From Candidatus Poribacteria bacterium (GTDB lineage: Bacteria; Poribacteria; WGA-4E; WGA-3G), in NCBI GenBank assembly GCA_022822275.1, contig JAJEBZ010000170.1, positions 1 through 57,369 of the forward strand: a DNA stretch of 57,369 nt, in the 5' to 3' direction. This document shows positions 27,610 to 39,021 of the stretch, in pieces. How positions within the stretch are numbered: the first letter of the stretch is position 1; each line of letters begins with the position of its first letter. The notes under the pieces were generated by a model. The model saw nothing but the letters and a program-made list of their open reading frames with translations, was not told where the DNA came from and ran no database searches. The translations under genes were made by a program, and so were the position numbers.

Positions 27610-28863
27610 ATGAATAAATTATTAGCAGAGGTCGACCCACAAATCGTTGAAATTACCTCTAATGACTTAGCACGTCAGCAAAATTCGTTGATGCTAATTC
27701 CATCCGAGAACTATGCAAGCCGTGCCGTAATGGAAATACAGGGAAGTATCTTAGCGAACAAATATGCTGAGGGGTATCCTGGAGAACGTTACTATAACGG
27801 TTGCGAGTTTATGGATGGCGTAGAATCGCTTGCAATTGAACGGGCAAAGGCACTCTTCGGTGCGGAACATGTCAACGTCCAACCGCATGCTGGCACACAA
27901 GCGAATATGGCAGCATACCACGCCCTGCTTGATCCAGGGGATACGATCTTAGCCATGTCCCTTAGCCACGGAGGACACTTGAGTCATGGCGATAAGGTGA
28001 ATTTTTCAGGACGATATTACAATGTCGTTGCTTATGGCGTAGATGCGGAAACGGAACGTATTGACATGGATGAAGTAGCACAACTTGCTGAACAGCACCG
28101 TCCAAAACTTATTGTTGTCGGGGCAACTGCGTATCCCCGTCTCTTTGACTTCGCTACATGGCGAAAAGTTGCAGACACTGTTGATGCTTATTTGCTTGCT
28201 GATATAGCACACATCGCGGGACTTATTGCTGGCGGCGTTCATCCTGATCCAGTACCTCACAGCGATGTGGTTACGACAACAACGCACAAAACCTTACGCG
28301 GTCCTCGTGGGGCAATGATTATGTGTAAGGAGGAGCATGCAGCGAAGATTGATCGGGCAGTATTTCCCGGCTTGCAAGGCGGTCCTTTTCTACATACAAT
28401 CGCTGCGAGAGCTGTTGCTTTCAAAGAAGCAAGCGAACCCGAGTTTAAAACATATCAAGCACAGATCGTCAAAAATGCGAAAGTGCTTGCTGCAAGACTC
28501 ACCGAAAATGGATTTAGGTTAGTGAGTGGCGGCACAGAAAATCACCTGATGTTAATTGATCTAACAACTAAATATGAGAAATTAAGTGGTAGACAAGCAG
28601 CGGATCACCTTGAAGATGCTGGCATTATTGTCAACAAAAACACGATACCGTTTGATAAAAGAAAACCGAAGACGACAAGTGGAATCCGTCTTGGCACACC
28701 GATGGTTACGACGCGCGGTATGAAAGAAGATGAGATGGTTCACATCGCCGATTTTATCACTGAGACGCTTGAAAATAGGCAAAAGTCCGCGATAAAACGT
28801 AGAATCAAGGAAAAGGTACACGAATTCTGCACACAATTCCCAATATATGAATACCTAAATTAG
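27610..28863 (+). CDS. glyA: Serine hydroxymethyltransferase
   Basis: [59 protein letters not shown]. Confidence 0.97.
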   Translation: MNKLLAEVDPQIVEITSNDLARQQNSLMLIPSENYASRAVMEIQGSILANKYAEGYPGERYYNGCEFMDGVESLAIERAKALFGAEHVNVQPHAGTQANMAAYHALLDPGDTILAMSLSHGGHLSHGDKVNFSGRYYNVVAYGVDAETERIDMDEVAQLAEQHRPKLIVVGATAYPRLFDFATWRKVADTVDAYLLADIAHIAGLIAGGVHPDPVPHSDVVTTTTHKTLRGPRGAMIMCKEEHAAKIDRAVFPGLQGGPFLHTIAARAVAFKEASEPEFKTYQAQIVKNAKVLAARLTENGFRLVSGGTENHLMLIDLTTKYEKLSGRQAADHLEDAGIIVNKNTIPFDKRKPKTTSGIRLGTPMVTTRGMKEDEMVHIADFITETLENRQKSAIKRRIKEKVHEFCTQFPIYEYLN

Positions 28864-28871
28864 CACCTTGT

Positions 28872-30254
28872 GTGCCGTTACCGATAACACCAAAATTGGA
28901 TTATAAATCTGCACTTACATATATTGATCAATTCATTGACTATGAAAGAAGTCCGGATTTTGCGCGTCAGGCACGGTTCTACAATCTGAATCGCATCTCG
29001 CAGCTGTTAGACCTACTCGGTAACCCACACGACAAACTAAAAGTTATTCACGTCGCGGGAAGTAAGGGAAAAGGGTCAACAGCAGCGATTATCGCTTCGG
29101 TGCTAACACATGCAGGATACAGAACGGGGTTATTTACGTCCCCACACCTCATCACACCGCGAGAAAGGTGTCGTATTGATAATGAACTTATATCGGAAAC
29201 TGAGGTTGCATGCTACATAGATAAACTCAAACCGGCAATAGAAACTGTTTCCGCTTCCAAATTTGGGCGTGTTTCGTTTTTTGAAATATACACAGCACTT
29301 GCATTTACCTATTTCGCAGACAAAGCAACCGATTTTGCTGTCCTTGAAGTTGGTTTGGGGGGAAGACTTGACGCGACAAATGTTGTCTCACCCGTAACGA
29401 CTGTCATTACGCAAATTGGTTTAGAACACACAACGATATTAGGAGAAACTTACGCTCAGATAGCAAGCGAAAAAGCAGAAATCATAAAACAGGGATGCCC
29501 AGTCGCGCTTGCACCGCAACACCCTGAAGCACGTGCTGTTATTGAAAAGGTTGCAGTTGAACGCAACGCACCAATTGTTCAGGTCAAGAATTTTATAGAA
29601 CGAGATCCGGAAGTGTCTGTGTCGCAATCCGTACAGAACTCCAAAGGTATACCTACTGCACAACAATTTAACGTGGAAACAGAGTCAGAAAGTTATTCAC
29701 AACTAAAATTGCCACTACTTGGACATCATCAATATGTGAATGGGACAACTGCCATCGCTGCGATTGAATGTCTGAAACAGGAAGGATATAAGGTTTCCAA
29801 AGATACTGTATACGAAGGATTTGAGAACGTACACTGGCAGGGACGAATCCAACGGGTTATGTCCGCCCCCCTTGTAATACTTGACGGTGCACATTCTCCT
29901 GTCTCTATGAAGGCGTTATGCCGTGCTATTCGTGAATACTTTTGTTACACAAAAGCGATTTTTATCGTTAGTATTATGAAGGATAAGGATTTAACTGAAA
30001 TTGGCGAAATTGTCTCAGAAATAGCGGATTCCGTGATTGTTACAGAAGTTTCTGATAACCCGCGTGTTATGCCTACAGAAATAATACAGGATACTTGGTC
30101 AGGTATATGCAAACAAATAACAAATTGCCCAAATATAAAAGAAGCAATCACGACAGGATTATCAGCTGCATCTCCAACAGACCTTATCTGTGTCACAGGT
30201 TCACTTTACCTCGTTGGAGAAGCACTTAAACATTTCAACTTGGAATACAAATAA
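28872..30254 (+). CDS. folC: Folylpolyglutamate/dihydrofolate synthase
   Basis: VIHVAGSKGKGSTAAIIASVLTHAGYRTGLFTSPHL, EVGLGGRLDATNVV, ILDGAHSPVSM; GTG start. Confidence 0.95.
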   Translation: MPLPITPKLDYKSALTYIDQFIDYERSPDFARQARFYNLNRISQLLDLLGNPHDKLKVIHVAGSKGKGSTAAIIASVLTHAGYRTGLFTSPHLITPRERCRIDNELISETEVACYIDKLKPAIETVSASKFGRVSFFEIYTALAFTYFADKATDFAVLEVGLGGRLDATNVVSPVTTVITQIGLEHTTILGETYAQIASEKAEIIKQGCPVALAPQHPEARAVIEKVAVERNAPIVQVKNFIERDPEVSVSQSVQNSKGIPTAQQFNVETESESYSQLKLPLLGHHQYVNGTTAIAAIECLKQEGYKVSKDTVYEGFENVHWQGRIQRVMSAPLVILDGAHSPVSMKALCRAIREYFCYTKAIFIVSIMKDKDLTEIGEIVSEIADSVIVTEVSDNPRVMPTEIIQDTWSGICKQITNCPNIKEAITTGLSAASPTDLICVTGSLYLVGEALKHFNLEYK

Positions 30255-30276
30255 ACATATAAAAGAGAGGTTTTTA

Positions 30277-32682
30277 ATGCATGAAATCTTATGCAAAAGA
30301 CGGTGGCTAAATTGGAGATTAATTCTAATCTGTTTAACTGTATTTTGTTTAGCCACCGTAGCTTTTGCCCAATCAGACACTAATCCAAAAGAAAATCCTG
30401 CAGTGCCGGCAATATGGTGGATTGCCCCAATCGGTGCACTGATTGCTTTGGGTTTTGCATACCATTTCTATCGTTCCGTGATGAAACAGGACGAAGGCAA
30501 TCCAACAATGCGTGACATCGCCCAATCTGTCCGCGAAGGGGCAATGGCATACCTTAGACAACAATATAAAGTCGTTGGTATTGTTTTTGCTGCCCTCTGT
30601 CTTATCTTCATCTTCATGGCTTTTGTCCTTGACGCTCAAAATAAAGTTGTTCCGTTTGCATTTCTAACAGGCGGTTTTTTCTCAGGCCTCTGCGGTTTCT
30701 TGGGTATGAAAACCGCGACAAATGCCTCTGCACGTACAACAAGTGCTGCCATGCAAGGACTTAATGCAGGACTAAGAGTCTCGTTCCGCGCTGGTGCTGT
30801 TATGGGATTGATCGTTGTCGGATTCGCTCTGCTGGACATTACAGGGTGGTTTCTCATACTCTATTACATCTTTCCAAAGGTCCTGCCCGGATTTTTAGAG
30901 GTCAACCCATTACCACAAATTACAGTCATTATGCTCAGTTTCGGTATGGGTGCTTCGACGCAAGCACTGTTTGCACGCGTTGGTGGCGGCATCTATACCA
31001 AAGCAGCCGATGTGGGGGCAGACCTTGTGGGCAAAGTTGAAGCAGGAATCCCAGAAGACGATCCACGCAATCCTGCTGTCATCGCAGATAACGTTGGTGA
31101 TAACGTTGGCGATGTTGCAGGTATGGGTGCTGACCTCTACGAATCTTATGCAGGCTCAATCCTTGCGACTGCTGCCCTCGGTGTTGCTGCAGTGGCTGCC
31201 CAAGACCATGATAACATAGCACTACAGTTAAAATACCTCTCTGCTCCAATGATTATCGCTGGTATCGGTGTAATCCTCTCTATTTTAGGTATCTATATGG
31301 TGCGGACAAAAGAGGGCGCGACAATGAAACAGCTGATGGGTTCCTTGAACCTCGGTATCAACGGCAGTGCAATCGGCATCGCAATCTTCTCACTCCCTGT
31401 TCTTCTCTATCTCAATCTGGATAACAAGTGGCAAGTTTGGGGAGCAATTGTCGCTGGGCTTGTCGCTGGGTTGGTTATAGGTAAGGTTACCGAAATCTTT
31501 ACCTCTCACGAATATAAACCAACTCGTGCCATTGCGAAACAAGCACAAACCGGACCGGCAACAGTCATCATTGAAGGTGTTGCTGTCGGTATGGAATCTA
31601 CCGCAATCCCTGTCCTAACAATTATCGCAGCGGTTGCAATCAGCTACTACCTGCCCGGTGGTGCAAGCGAACCGCTTATGGGGCTTTACGGTGTCGGTAT
31701 TGCTGCTGTCGGCATGCTTGCAACACTCGGGATTACACTTGCTACTGATGCTTATGGTCCCATTGCAGACAACGCTGGTGGAAACGCCGAAATGGCAAAA
31801 CTGGATGAAAGCGTACGAGGACGAACAGATCAGTTAGACGCACTTGGTAATACGACCGCCGCAACAGGCAAAGGGTTTGCTATCGGTTCTGCTGCACTCA
31901 CAGCACTTGCACTCCTCGCAGCCTATCTTGAAGAAATACGCTACGGACTCATCCACTTGGTATATAAGGGTAAGGAGTTAGGGGATACAGTGGATCTTGA
32001 TGGTGAAGGTCCATTTCCATCCATTAAGATTGAGGAAATTGCTGGACTTACGGTGGGGCAATTCATGGATATCTATAACGTCACCTTGATGAATCCACAG
32101 GTTCTGATCGGTTTATTTATTGGTGCAGTCATGGCGTTTTACTTCTGCGCTTTGACGATGAAAGCAGTCGGACGTGCTGCAGGTGCTATGGTAGAAGAGG
32201 TTCGCCGTCAATTCCGTGAAAAACCCGGTATCATGAAAGGTGAGGAGAAACCAGATTACGCCCGATGTGTGAGTATCTCAACTGTAGGTGCACAACGCGA
32301 GATGATTTTTCCATCACTCATCGCCATCGTTGTACCTGTTGCTGTAGGATTGTTATTTAATGTTGCGGGTGTGCTCGGTTTACTTGCAGGTGGGTTAGCC
32401 ACAGGTTTTGTCTTAGCAATTATGATGGCAAACGCAGGCGGTGCATGGGACAACGCGAAAAAGTTTATTGAAGAAGGTAAACACAAAGACGAATACGGCG
32501 AAAAAGGCTCAGAACAGCACAAAGCCACTGTTGTTGGTGATACCGTCGGCGATCCGTTCAAAGATACTTCAGGTCCTTCCCTTAACATTCTCATAAAATT
32601 GATGTCTATGGTTTCTGTTGTGTTTGCAGGTCTCATCGCAAAATATGGTGGTGTATTCAGTAATTGGCTGGGTATGCAGTAG
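30277..32682 (+). CDS. hppA: Membrane-bound proton/sodium-translocating pyrophosphatase
   Basis: KAADVGADLVGKVEAGIPEDDPRNPAVIADNVGDNVGDVAGMGADLYESY, GPIADNAGGNAEM, GDTVGDPFKDTSGPSLNILIK. Confidence 0.97.
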   Translation: MHEILCKRRWLNWRLILICLTVFCLATVAFAQSDTNPKENPAVPAIWWIAPIGALIALGFAYHFYRSVMKQDEGNPTMRDIAQSVREGAMAYLRQQYKVVGIVFAALCLIFIFMAFVLDAQNKVVPFAFLTGGFFSGLCGFLGMKTATNASARTTSAAMQGLNAGLRVSFRAGAVMGLIVVGFALLDITGWFLILYYIFPKVLPGFLEVNPLPQITVIMLSFGMGASTQALFARVGGGIYTKAADVGADLVGKVEAGIPEDDPRNPAVIADNVGDNVGDVAGMGADLYESYAGSILATAALGVAAVAAQDHDNIALQLKYLSAPMIIAGIGVILSILGIYMVRTKEGATMKQLMGSLNLGINGSAIGIAIFSLPVLLYLNLDNKWQVWGAIVAGLVAGLVIGKVTEIFTSHEYKPTRAIAKQAQTGPATVIIEGVAVGMESTAIPVLTIIAAVAISYYLPGGASEPLMGLYGVGIAAVGMLATLGITLATDAYGPIADNAGGNAEMAKLDESVRGRTDQLDALGNTTAATGKGFAIGSAALTALALLAAYLEEIRYGLIHLVYKGKELGDTVDLDGEGPFPSIKIEEIAGLTVGQFMDIYNVTLMNPQVLIGLFIGAVMAFYFCALTMKAVGRAAGAMVEEVRRQFREKPGIMKGEEKPDYARCVSISTVGAQREMIFPSLIAIVVPVAVGLLFNVAGVLGLLAGGLATGFVLAIMMANAGGAWDNAKKFIEEGKHKDEYGEKGSEQHKATVVGDTVGDPFKDTSGPSLNILIKLMSMVSVVFAGLIAKYGGVFSNWLGMQ

Positions 32683-32707
32683 TTAGTATCCCTAAAGGAG
32701 CAAAAAC

Positions 32708-33244
32708 ATGAAAACAAACAACACTTTCGGACTATTCTTGAGTTTACTCGTTCTTTTCACAATAGGGCTTTTCACAATAGGGTGTCAGCAGGTACAGAAT
32801 CAGATAAAGGGGGAACCTGATGATACTACCGTATCTGTTTCAGTTGATGACGTTCCACATGATATAGAACCTTATGTCGGTAAGGTTTTCATTGGTGATG
32901 CAGATGGAAGATTCGGTACAGACGATTATGCTTTGAATTCTGCTACCATCACAAACGACACGTTAACTGTCAGTGTATCTTACAGCGGGGGATGTGAAGC
33001 GCATCATTTTACCTTAGTCGCTTCGGATACATTCCTTGAGTCATTTCCAGTACAACTCCATGCTTACATTGCACACAATGCTAATAATGACAACTGTGAA
33101 GCATATCCAACTGTAAGTTATCAGTTTGATTTAACGCCAATCAAAACAATGTATCAAGAGGCTTACCAACAGGAAGCAGGCACAATTGTTCTACATCTCA
33201 AAGACGCTCCAGACGGTGAACTCGTCTATGAATTTACAATGTAG
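32708..33244 (+). CDS. Putative lipoprotein (copy 1 of tandem pair)
   Basis: N-terminal hydrophobic stretch with TIGC lipobox; near-identical paralog directly downstream. Confidence 0.8.
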   Translation: MKTNNTFGLFLSLLVLFTIGLFTIGCQQVQNQIKGEPDDTTVSVSVDDVPHDIEPYVGKVFIGDADGRFGTDDYALNSATITNDTLTVSVSYSGGCEAHHFTLVASDTFLESFPVQLHAYIAHNANNDNCEAYPTVSYQFDLTPIKTMYQEAYQQEAGTIVLHLKDAPDGELVYEFTM

Positions 33245-33393
33245 TCATCATTATTAAAATCTTTATAAACAGGACTTACGCATTCCCTCGCTTGCGGGAG
33301 GGAGGGATAAAGGGGGCGGTCACCACCTGAAAATGACAAAAAATCAAGGATAAAATCCTTGAAAAAACAAAATTCTAAAAAGGAGCAAGCAAT

Positions 33394-33915
33394 ATGAAAA
33401 CAAACAACACTTTCAGACTATTCTTGAGTTTACTCGTCCTTTTCACAATAGGGTGTCAGCAGGTACAGAATCAGATGAAGGGGGAACCTGATGGTCCTAC
33501 CGTATCTGTTTCAGTTGATGACGTTCCACATGATATAGAACCTTATGTCGGTAAGGTTTTCATTGGTGATGCGGATGGAAGATTCGGTACAGACGAATTT
33601 GCCTTGAATTCTGCTACCATCACAGACGACACATTAACTGTCAGTATATCTTACGGCGGGGGATGTGAAGCGCATCATTTTACCTTAGTCGCTTCGGATA
33701 CATTCCTTGAGTCATTTCCAGTACAACTCCATACTTACATTGCACACAATGCTAATAATGACACCTGTGCAGCATATCCAACTGAAAGTTATCAGTTTGA
33801 TTTAACGCCAATCAAAACAATGTATCAAGAGGCTTACCAACAAGAAGCAGGCACAATTGTTCTACATCTCAAAGATGCTCCAGACGGTGAACTCGTCTAT
33901 GAATTTACAATGTAG
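33394..33915 (+). CDS. Putative lipoprotein (copy 2 of tandem pair)
   Basis: Nearly identical to 32708..33244. Confidence 0.8.
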   Translation: MKTNNTFRLFLSLLVLFTIGCQQVQNQMKGEPDGPTVSVSVDDVPHDIEPYVGKVFIGDADGRFGTDEFALNSATITDDTLTVSISYGGGCEAHHFTLVASDTFLESFPVQLHTYIAHNANNDTCAAYPTESYQFDLTPIKTMYQEAYQQEAGTIVLHLKDAPDGELVYEFTM

Positions 33916-33993
33916 TCATCATTATTAAATCTATTAAATAAACACTTCTCTGTCTCAGACCGCCCTTATTTATACCTGTAGGAGAACAAGACA

Positions 33994-35673
33994 ATGCCCA
34001 ACAAACTGAAACCCCGAAGTTCTGTGATTACTGATGGACCTGACCGAGCTGCAGCGCGTACTATGCTAATGTTCGGTGATGGTGGACTGTCCCCTGAAGA
34101 CCTTGACAAACCGATTATCGGCGTGGCAAATACATGGATTGAAATCGGACCTTGTAACTTCCATTTACGGAGACTCGCTGCGAAGGTCAAACAGGGAATT
34201 CGTGATGCAGGCGGAACACCTCTTGAATTCAACACCGTTAGCATCTCCGATGGTATCACAATGGGAACAGAGGGCATGAAAACCTCACTTATCAGCCGGG
34301 AGATCGTAGCCGACTCAATAGAATTAGTTTCCATCGGCAACATGTTTGATGCTGTTGTGGCACTGTGCGGATGCGACAAGACCGTTCCCGGGACCGTTAT
34401 GGCATTGGCACGTTTGGATATCCCATCTCTCACGTTATACGGTGGTTCAATTATGCCGGGTAAATTCCAAGGACGTGATGTCACTATCCAAGACGTTTTT
34501 GAAGCGGTCGGTCAACATGCAGAAGGGACTATCACAGTAGAAGAATTGGACGATCTGATAAGCAAAGGATGCCCCGGTCCTGGTGCTTGTGGCGGACAAT
34601 TCACTGCGAATACGATGGCAACTGCTGTTGAAATGCTGGGTATCGCACCGATGGGTAGTGGTAGTGTGCCTGCTGCAGTAGAAGAAAAAGACGATGAGGC
34701 ATACAAAGCGGGACAACTCGTTATGGATATGCTCGCTGCTGACCGTAGACCGAGTCAAATCATCACACGTAAATCTCTTGAAAACGCAATTACCTCAGTT
34801 GCCGCGACAGGCGGTTCTACCAACGGTGTTCTACACCTACTCGCTATCGCACACGAAGCACAAATCCCGTTAACACTTGAGGACTTCCACACTATTAGTC
34901 AGAGAACGCCTGTATTAGCAGACCTAAAACCCGGAGGACAGTTTGTCGCTACTGATCTATACGAAGCAGGTGGGATTCAGTTCTTAACCAAACGTTTGGC
35001 AGAAGCTGGTCTGCTGCACACCAATGAACTTACCGTCACAGGAAAGACGATTGGTGAAGAAGCGAACGCAGCCACCGAAACTGCTGGACAGAAAGTTGTC
35101 CTACCCGTAGACGAACCCCTCAAACCCACCGGTGGATTTGCTATCTTGAGAGGCAATCTTGCACCAGATGGATGTGTTATCAAGTTAGCAGGCCAGAAAA
35201 AAACAATCCATCGCGGGCCTGCACGTATTTTTGAACGTGAAGAGGACACATTCGCTGCAATCAAAGGTGGGGAAATTAAACCCGGGGATGTGGTTGTCAT
35301 TCGTTATGAGGGACCGATCGGAGGTCCCGGCATGCGTGAGATGTTAGGTGTTACAGCAGCAATCGTCGGTGCAGGTTTAAGCAAAGATGTAGCACTACTG
35401 ACTGATGGTAGATTCTCTGGCGCAACACACGGCTTTATGATCTGTCATGTTGCACCTGAAGCAGCAACCGGCGGTCCTATTGCTATTCTCGAGGAGGGGG
35501 ACGAAATCGTGATTGACGCAAAAGCTCGCCGACTTGATGTCACACTCACCGATGCAGAAATACAAGCGCGTCTTGAAAAATGGACACCTCCCGAACCTCC
35601 CTATACACGCGGTGTCATGGCGAAATATGCTAACTCTGTTTCTTCCGCATCTGAAGGTGCTGTGACAGGGTAA
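33994..35673 (+). CDS. ilvD: Dihydroxy-acid dehydratase
   Basis: [73 protein letters not shown]. Confidence 0.97.
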   Translation: MPNKLKPRSSVITDGPDRAAARTMLMFGDGGLSPEDLDKPIIGVANTWIEIGPCNFHLRRLAAKVKQGIRDAGGTPLEFNTVSISDGITMGTEGMKTSLISREIVADSIELVSIGNMFDAVVALCGCDKTVPGTVMALARLDIPSLTLYGGSIMPGKFQGRDVTIQDVFEAVGQHAEGTITVEELDDLISKGCPGPGACGGQFTANTMATAVEMLGIAPMGSGSVPAAVEEKDDEAYKAGQLVMDMLAADRRPSQIITRKSLENAITSVAATGGSTNGVLHLLAIAHEAQIPLTLEDFHTISQRTPVLADLKPGGQFVATDLYEAGGIQFLTKRLAEAGLLHTNELTVTGKTIGEEANAATETAGQKVVLPVDEPLKPTGGFAILRGNLAPDGCVIKLAGQKKTIHRGPARIFEREEDTFAAIKGGEIKPGDVVVIRYEGPIGGPGMREMLGVTAAIVGAGLSKDVALLTDGRFSGATHGFMICHVAPEAATGGPIAILEEGDEIVIDAKARRLDVTLTDAEIQARLEKWTPPEPPYTRGVMAKYANSVSSASEGAVTG

Positions 35674-35783
35674 AATCTGGCGGTTCACGTAAAGAATGAG
35701 TGTTAACGGGAAATTTAAACCCGTATGCCCATCATGTTCATTGAAAACAACAGCACACACTTTTTACATGAGCGAAGGTTCTT

Positions 35784-36554
35784 ATGAGTCAATATATTGT
35801 TATCCTAATCATCTCCACAATACTGTTATCTTGCCCACCAAAAGAAACAGAAACCTTCATAGATAAACAGCAAAAGTACCCCCGTGTTCGCACAGCTATG
35901 TTAGAAAAGGACAGTTTACTCCGCAAACGGTTTGAAGACAAAGGACTTATATATCCACCTCAGCATCTGTTTATCCGAGTTTTCAAACAGGAAAAAGTTT
36001 TAGAAGTTTGGACTTTATCGGAATCAGATGGTATCTTCAAAAAAGCCCACGACTATCCAATCTGCCGCACATCGGGGAGCTTAGGTCCAAAAAGACGAGA
36101 AGGTGATTTACAGATACCGGAAGGCTTTTATCATATTGACAGGTTTAATCCCAAAAGCAATTTCTATCTCTCTCTTGGAATCAATTATCCAAACCGTTCA
36201 GATCAGATTTTGGGCAAAAAAGGTGATTTAGGAGGAGATATATTTCTGCACGGCGGGTGCGTTACCATTGGGTGTATTCCAATCACCGATGAATATATCA
36301 AAGAGGTATACTTGTTAGCGGTGCATGCAAAGTCTAACGGTCAGGCAAAAATTCCTGTCCACATTTTCCCATCAAGATTAGATAGACGCACGATGTCACA
36401 GTTGATGAAAAAGGCTGGCACAGATATAAACTTGGTTAAATTCTGGAAAAATCTGCAGATCGGATATCAGTGGTTTGAAAAACACCGCAACCTACCAAAA
36501 ATCTCAGTAAATTCAGATGGCAAATATCAGTTCTCAACTTCTACATCACAATAA
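35784..36554 (+). CDS. L,D-transpeptidase family protein (YafK/ErfK-like)
   Basis: IFLHGGCVTIGCIPITDEYIKEVY active-site motif; N-terminal hydrophobic region. Confidence 0.88.
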   Translation: MSQYIVILIISTILLSCPPKETETFIDKQQKYPRVRTAMLEKDSLLRKRFEDKGLIYPPQHLFIRVFKQEKVLEVWTLSESDGIFKKAHDYPICRTSGSLGPKRREGDLQIPEGFYHIDRFNPKSNFYLSLGINYPNRSDQILGKKGDLGGDIFLHGGCVTIGCIPITDEYIKEVYLLAVHAKSNGQAKIPVHIFPSRLDRRTMSQLMKKAGTDINLVKFWKNLQIGYQWFEKHRNLPKISVNSDGKYQFSTSTSQ

Positions 36555-36653
36555 ACGGTATTAAATCATATATTGCGAAACGTAGTCAGGAGCAACTATG
36601 CTTCGGCAACAACATCTCAACTTCAGCTGATTAATTCCAATCTTTGCACAGTT

Positions 36654-37634
36654 ATGGAAACCGCAGCACAAATCTACCACATTCAAACAGAGCACAAAGG
36701 GAAACGGTTGGATCAGTTTCTGATGAGTGCTATTGAAGACGTATCGCGCACCTATCTCCAGAAACTGATACGCGATGGGGCGGTTACCGTCAACGATAAA
36801 GTATCCAAACAACCCAGTTACGCGCTCCGTTCTGGCGACCAAGTTCGTCTTTCGTTTTCCGATTCTCGTCCTCTGGAAACTTTAAAACCTGAGAATATAT
36901 CGCTTGATATTCTTTACGAAGATAACCACTTAATTGTTCTAAACAAACCTGCGGGCATGCTTGTGCATCCGGCAAGCGGTGTGAATTCAGGGACACTTGT
37001 TAACGCACTCTTGGCACATTGCAACGACCTGTCTGGTATCGGTGGCGTAGAGAGACCCGGTATCGTCCACAGATTAGACAAGGATACGTCGGGTGTGCTT
37101 GTTGTTGCGAAAACTGATGTTGTGCATCGTGAGTTGTCCGTGCAGTTTGAAAAACACACCATCACGCGTCAGTACGTTGCGGTTGTGTGTGGCGTGCCTG
37201 CTGAAGTCGTAGGAACGATTGACGCACAAATCGCACGGAGCCGTAGGGACCGAAGGCGAATGACCACAGTCAATAACAACGGTAGACGCGCTGTCACACA
37301 TTATCGGGTTTTAGAAAGTTACAACAGATTCTCACTCGTTCAACTCACATTAGAGACCGGAAGACTCCATCAAATTCGTGTGCATCTGCAGCACATCGGA
37401 CATCCAGTTGCAGGCGATCCCATTTATGGGGGTGAACAACGTGCTTTAAACGATGCCGATGTGCTTCCCGTGAAACACGCACTCATACACCTAAAACGGC
37501 AGGCATTGCATGCACGCACACTTCAATTTGAACATCCTGCCACACATAAAACTTTAATGTTATCAGCACCGAAACCAGAGGATATGGAAAGACTTATTGA
37601 TGCTTTGCGCACATTAACACGAACACATCTATAG
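36654..37634 (+). CDS. rluD: RluA/RluD family pseudouridine synthase
   Basis: S4-like N-terminus, VLNKPAGMLVHPASG, GIVHRLDKDTSGVLVVAKT, GRLHQIRVHLQHIGHPVAGDPIYGG; start taken at METAAQI. Confidence 0.93.
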   Translation: METAAQIYHIQTEHKGKRLDQFLMSAIEDVSRTYLQKLIRDGAVTVNDKVSKQPSYALRSGDQVRLSFSDSRPLETLKPENISLDILYEDNHLIVLNKPAGMLVHPASGVNSGTLVNALLAHCNDLSGIGGVERPGIVHRLDKDTSGVLVVAKTDVVHRELSVQFEKHTITRQYVAVVCGVPAEVVGTIDAQIARSRRDRRRMTTVNNNGRRAVTHYRVLESYNRFSLVQLTLETGRLHQIRVHLQHIGHPVAGDPIYGGEQRALNDADVLPVKHALIHLKRQALHARTLQFEHPATHKTLMLSAPKPEDMERLIDALRTLTRTHL

Positions 37635-37644
37635 GAGAAAAATA

Positions 37645-38631
37645 ATGGAATATGTCAATTTTGGTAAAGCAGGTGTTAAGGTCAGTCCACTTGCATTGGG
37701 ATTAGGACTTAGAGGGCAATCTGACGAAAACGCTGCACAACGATTGATTGAACACGCCATTGATAGCGGCATCAACCTGATTGATTGTGCTAATATATAT
37801 GGTCCAATGGATGACCGTGCCAATATTGGTCGTTCTGAGATTATCCTCGGAAAAGCACTCAAAGGGAAACGGGATGATGTGGTGATTACCTCCAAGGTCT
37901 GTAGTCACGTAGGTCAGGGCCCAAACGACTACGGATTATCACGATACCATATCATGCGGGAGATAGACCGTTCATTGACCCGTCTCGGCACTGACCACAT
38001 TGATGTCTACCTGATTCATGTTCCTGATGACACAACGCCGCAAGAGGAGACGATCCGTGTGTTAGATGATCTGGTGCGTTCTGGTAAAGTACGCTACCTG
38101 GGATGCTGCAACCATCAGGCATGGCAAGTCTGTAAAGCACTCTGGATTGCGGATAGCATCAACGCAACACCGTATATGTGCGTTCAAAATATGTATAACT
38201 TGCTAAATCGGGATTTGGAAACCGAAATGTTCGGATTAGTGCGTGAGGAAGGGCTTGGCGTGATGTGTTATAGTCCGTTATCGGTTGGCTTATTGAGTGG
38301 TGTCTATTCACCTGATGAACCACCACCTGCTGGCACGCTTTGGGCAAGGCGTTACCCAGAAGAATATGACCGCAGAATGCGTGGTGCTACTGGAAAAGTC
38401 CTTGCAACGCTCAAACGCCTTGCGGATGAGTTAGGAAAAACACCCGCACAACTTGCAGTTGCATGGGTGGTATCACACCCTGAAGTCACCGTTGCTATCA
38501 GTGGGAGTGATACAATTGAACAACTGGACGACACACTTGGTGGTGTCGGTTGGGAATTAGATGCGGCTGTTCGGGATGAGTTGGATGAGGTGTCGCGTTC
38601 GTTTGTCCGTTTGACTGCACCACCTTTTTAA
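37645..38631 (+). CDS. Aldo/keto reductase
   Basis: INLIDCANIYGP, IDVYLIHVPDD, LAVAWVVSHPEVTVAISGSDTIEQL. Confidence 0.93.
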   Translation: MEYVNFGKAGVKVSPLALGLGLRGQSDENAAQRLIEHAIDSGINLIDCANIYGPMDDRANIGRSEIILGKALKGKRDDVVITSKVCSHVGQGPNDYGLSRYHIMREIDRSLTRLGTDHIDVYLIHVPDDTTPQEETIRVLDDLVRSGKVRYLGCCNHQAWQVCKALWIADSINATPYMCVQNMYNLLNRDLETEMFGLVREEGLGVMCYSPLSVGLLSGVYSPDEPPPAGTLWARRYPEEYDRRMRGATGKVLATLKRLADELGKTPAQLAVAWVVSHPEVTVAISGSDTIEQLDDTLGGVGWELDAAVRDELDEVSRSFVRLTAPPF

Positions 38632-38643
38632 GTTCACGTAAGG

Positions 38644-39021
38644 TTAATCTTCATCTTTATGTCTAATTCTGATTCGGGTTTCTTCCACGACTACTAACGC
38701 ACCCTGCAAGAGATCTATGTCGTGATCAAGAAGTTGGTTACAGACAGTTATAATATTTTGTGAATTCATATTCCTGACTCTTAGGAGGATGATACCTACA
38801 TACCGTTTACCTTCATGAATCGCCAAAGTTCCAAAATCCGTATCATGTGTAAACATCCATCGGTTGTCTTGATACGCTATTTCAAGCAATTCGTCATCCT
38901 TCTTCCCGAACCATCCTTGCTCCTTCGTATCTAACACGTCAATCCCGCTATTTCTGAGAAAAGCCACGACCTTGGGAGATACGTTTTCATCGGTAAGGAT
39001 TCGTAGCTCATCAAATTTCAT
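38644..39021 (-). CDS. DUF5615-family PIN-like protein (putative toxin)
   Basis: LRILTDENVSPKVVAFLRNSGIDVLDTKEQGWFGKKDDELLEIAYQDNRWMFTHDTDFG. Confidence 0.85.
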   Translation of the reverse strand: MKFDELRILTDENVSPKVVAFLRNSGIDVLDTKEQGWFGKKDDELLEIAYQDNRWMFTHDTDFGTLAIHEGKRYVGIILLRVRNMNSQNIITVCNQLLDHDIDLLQGALVVVEETRIRIRHKDED

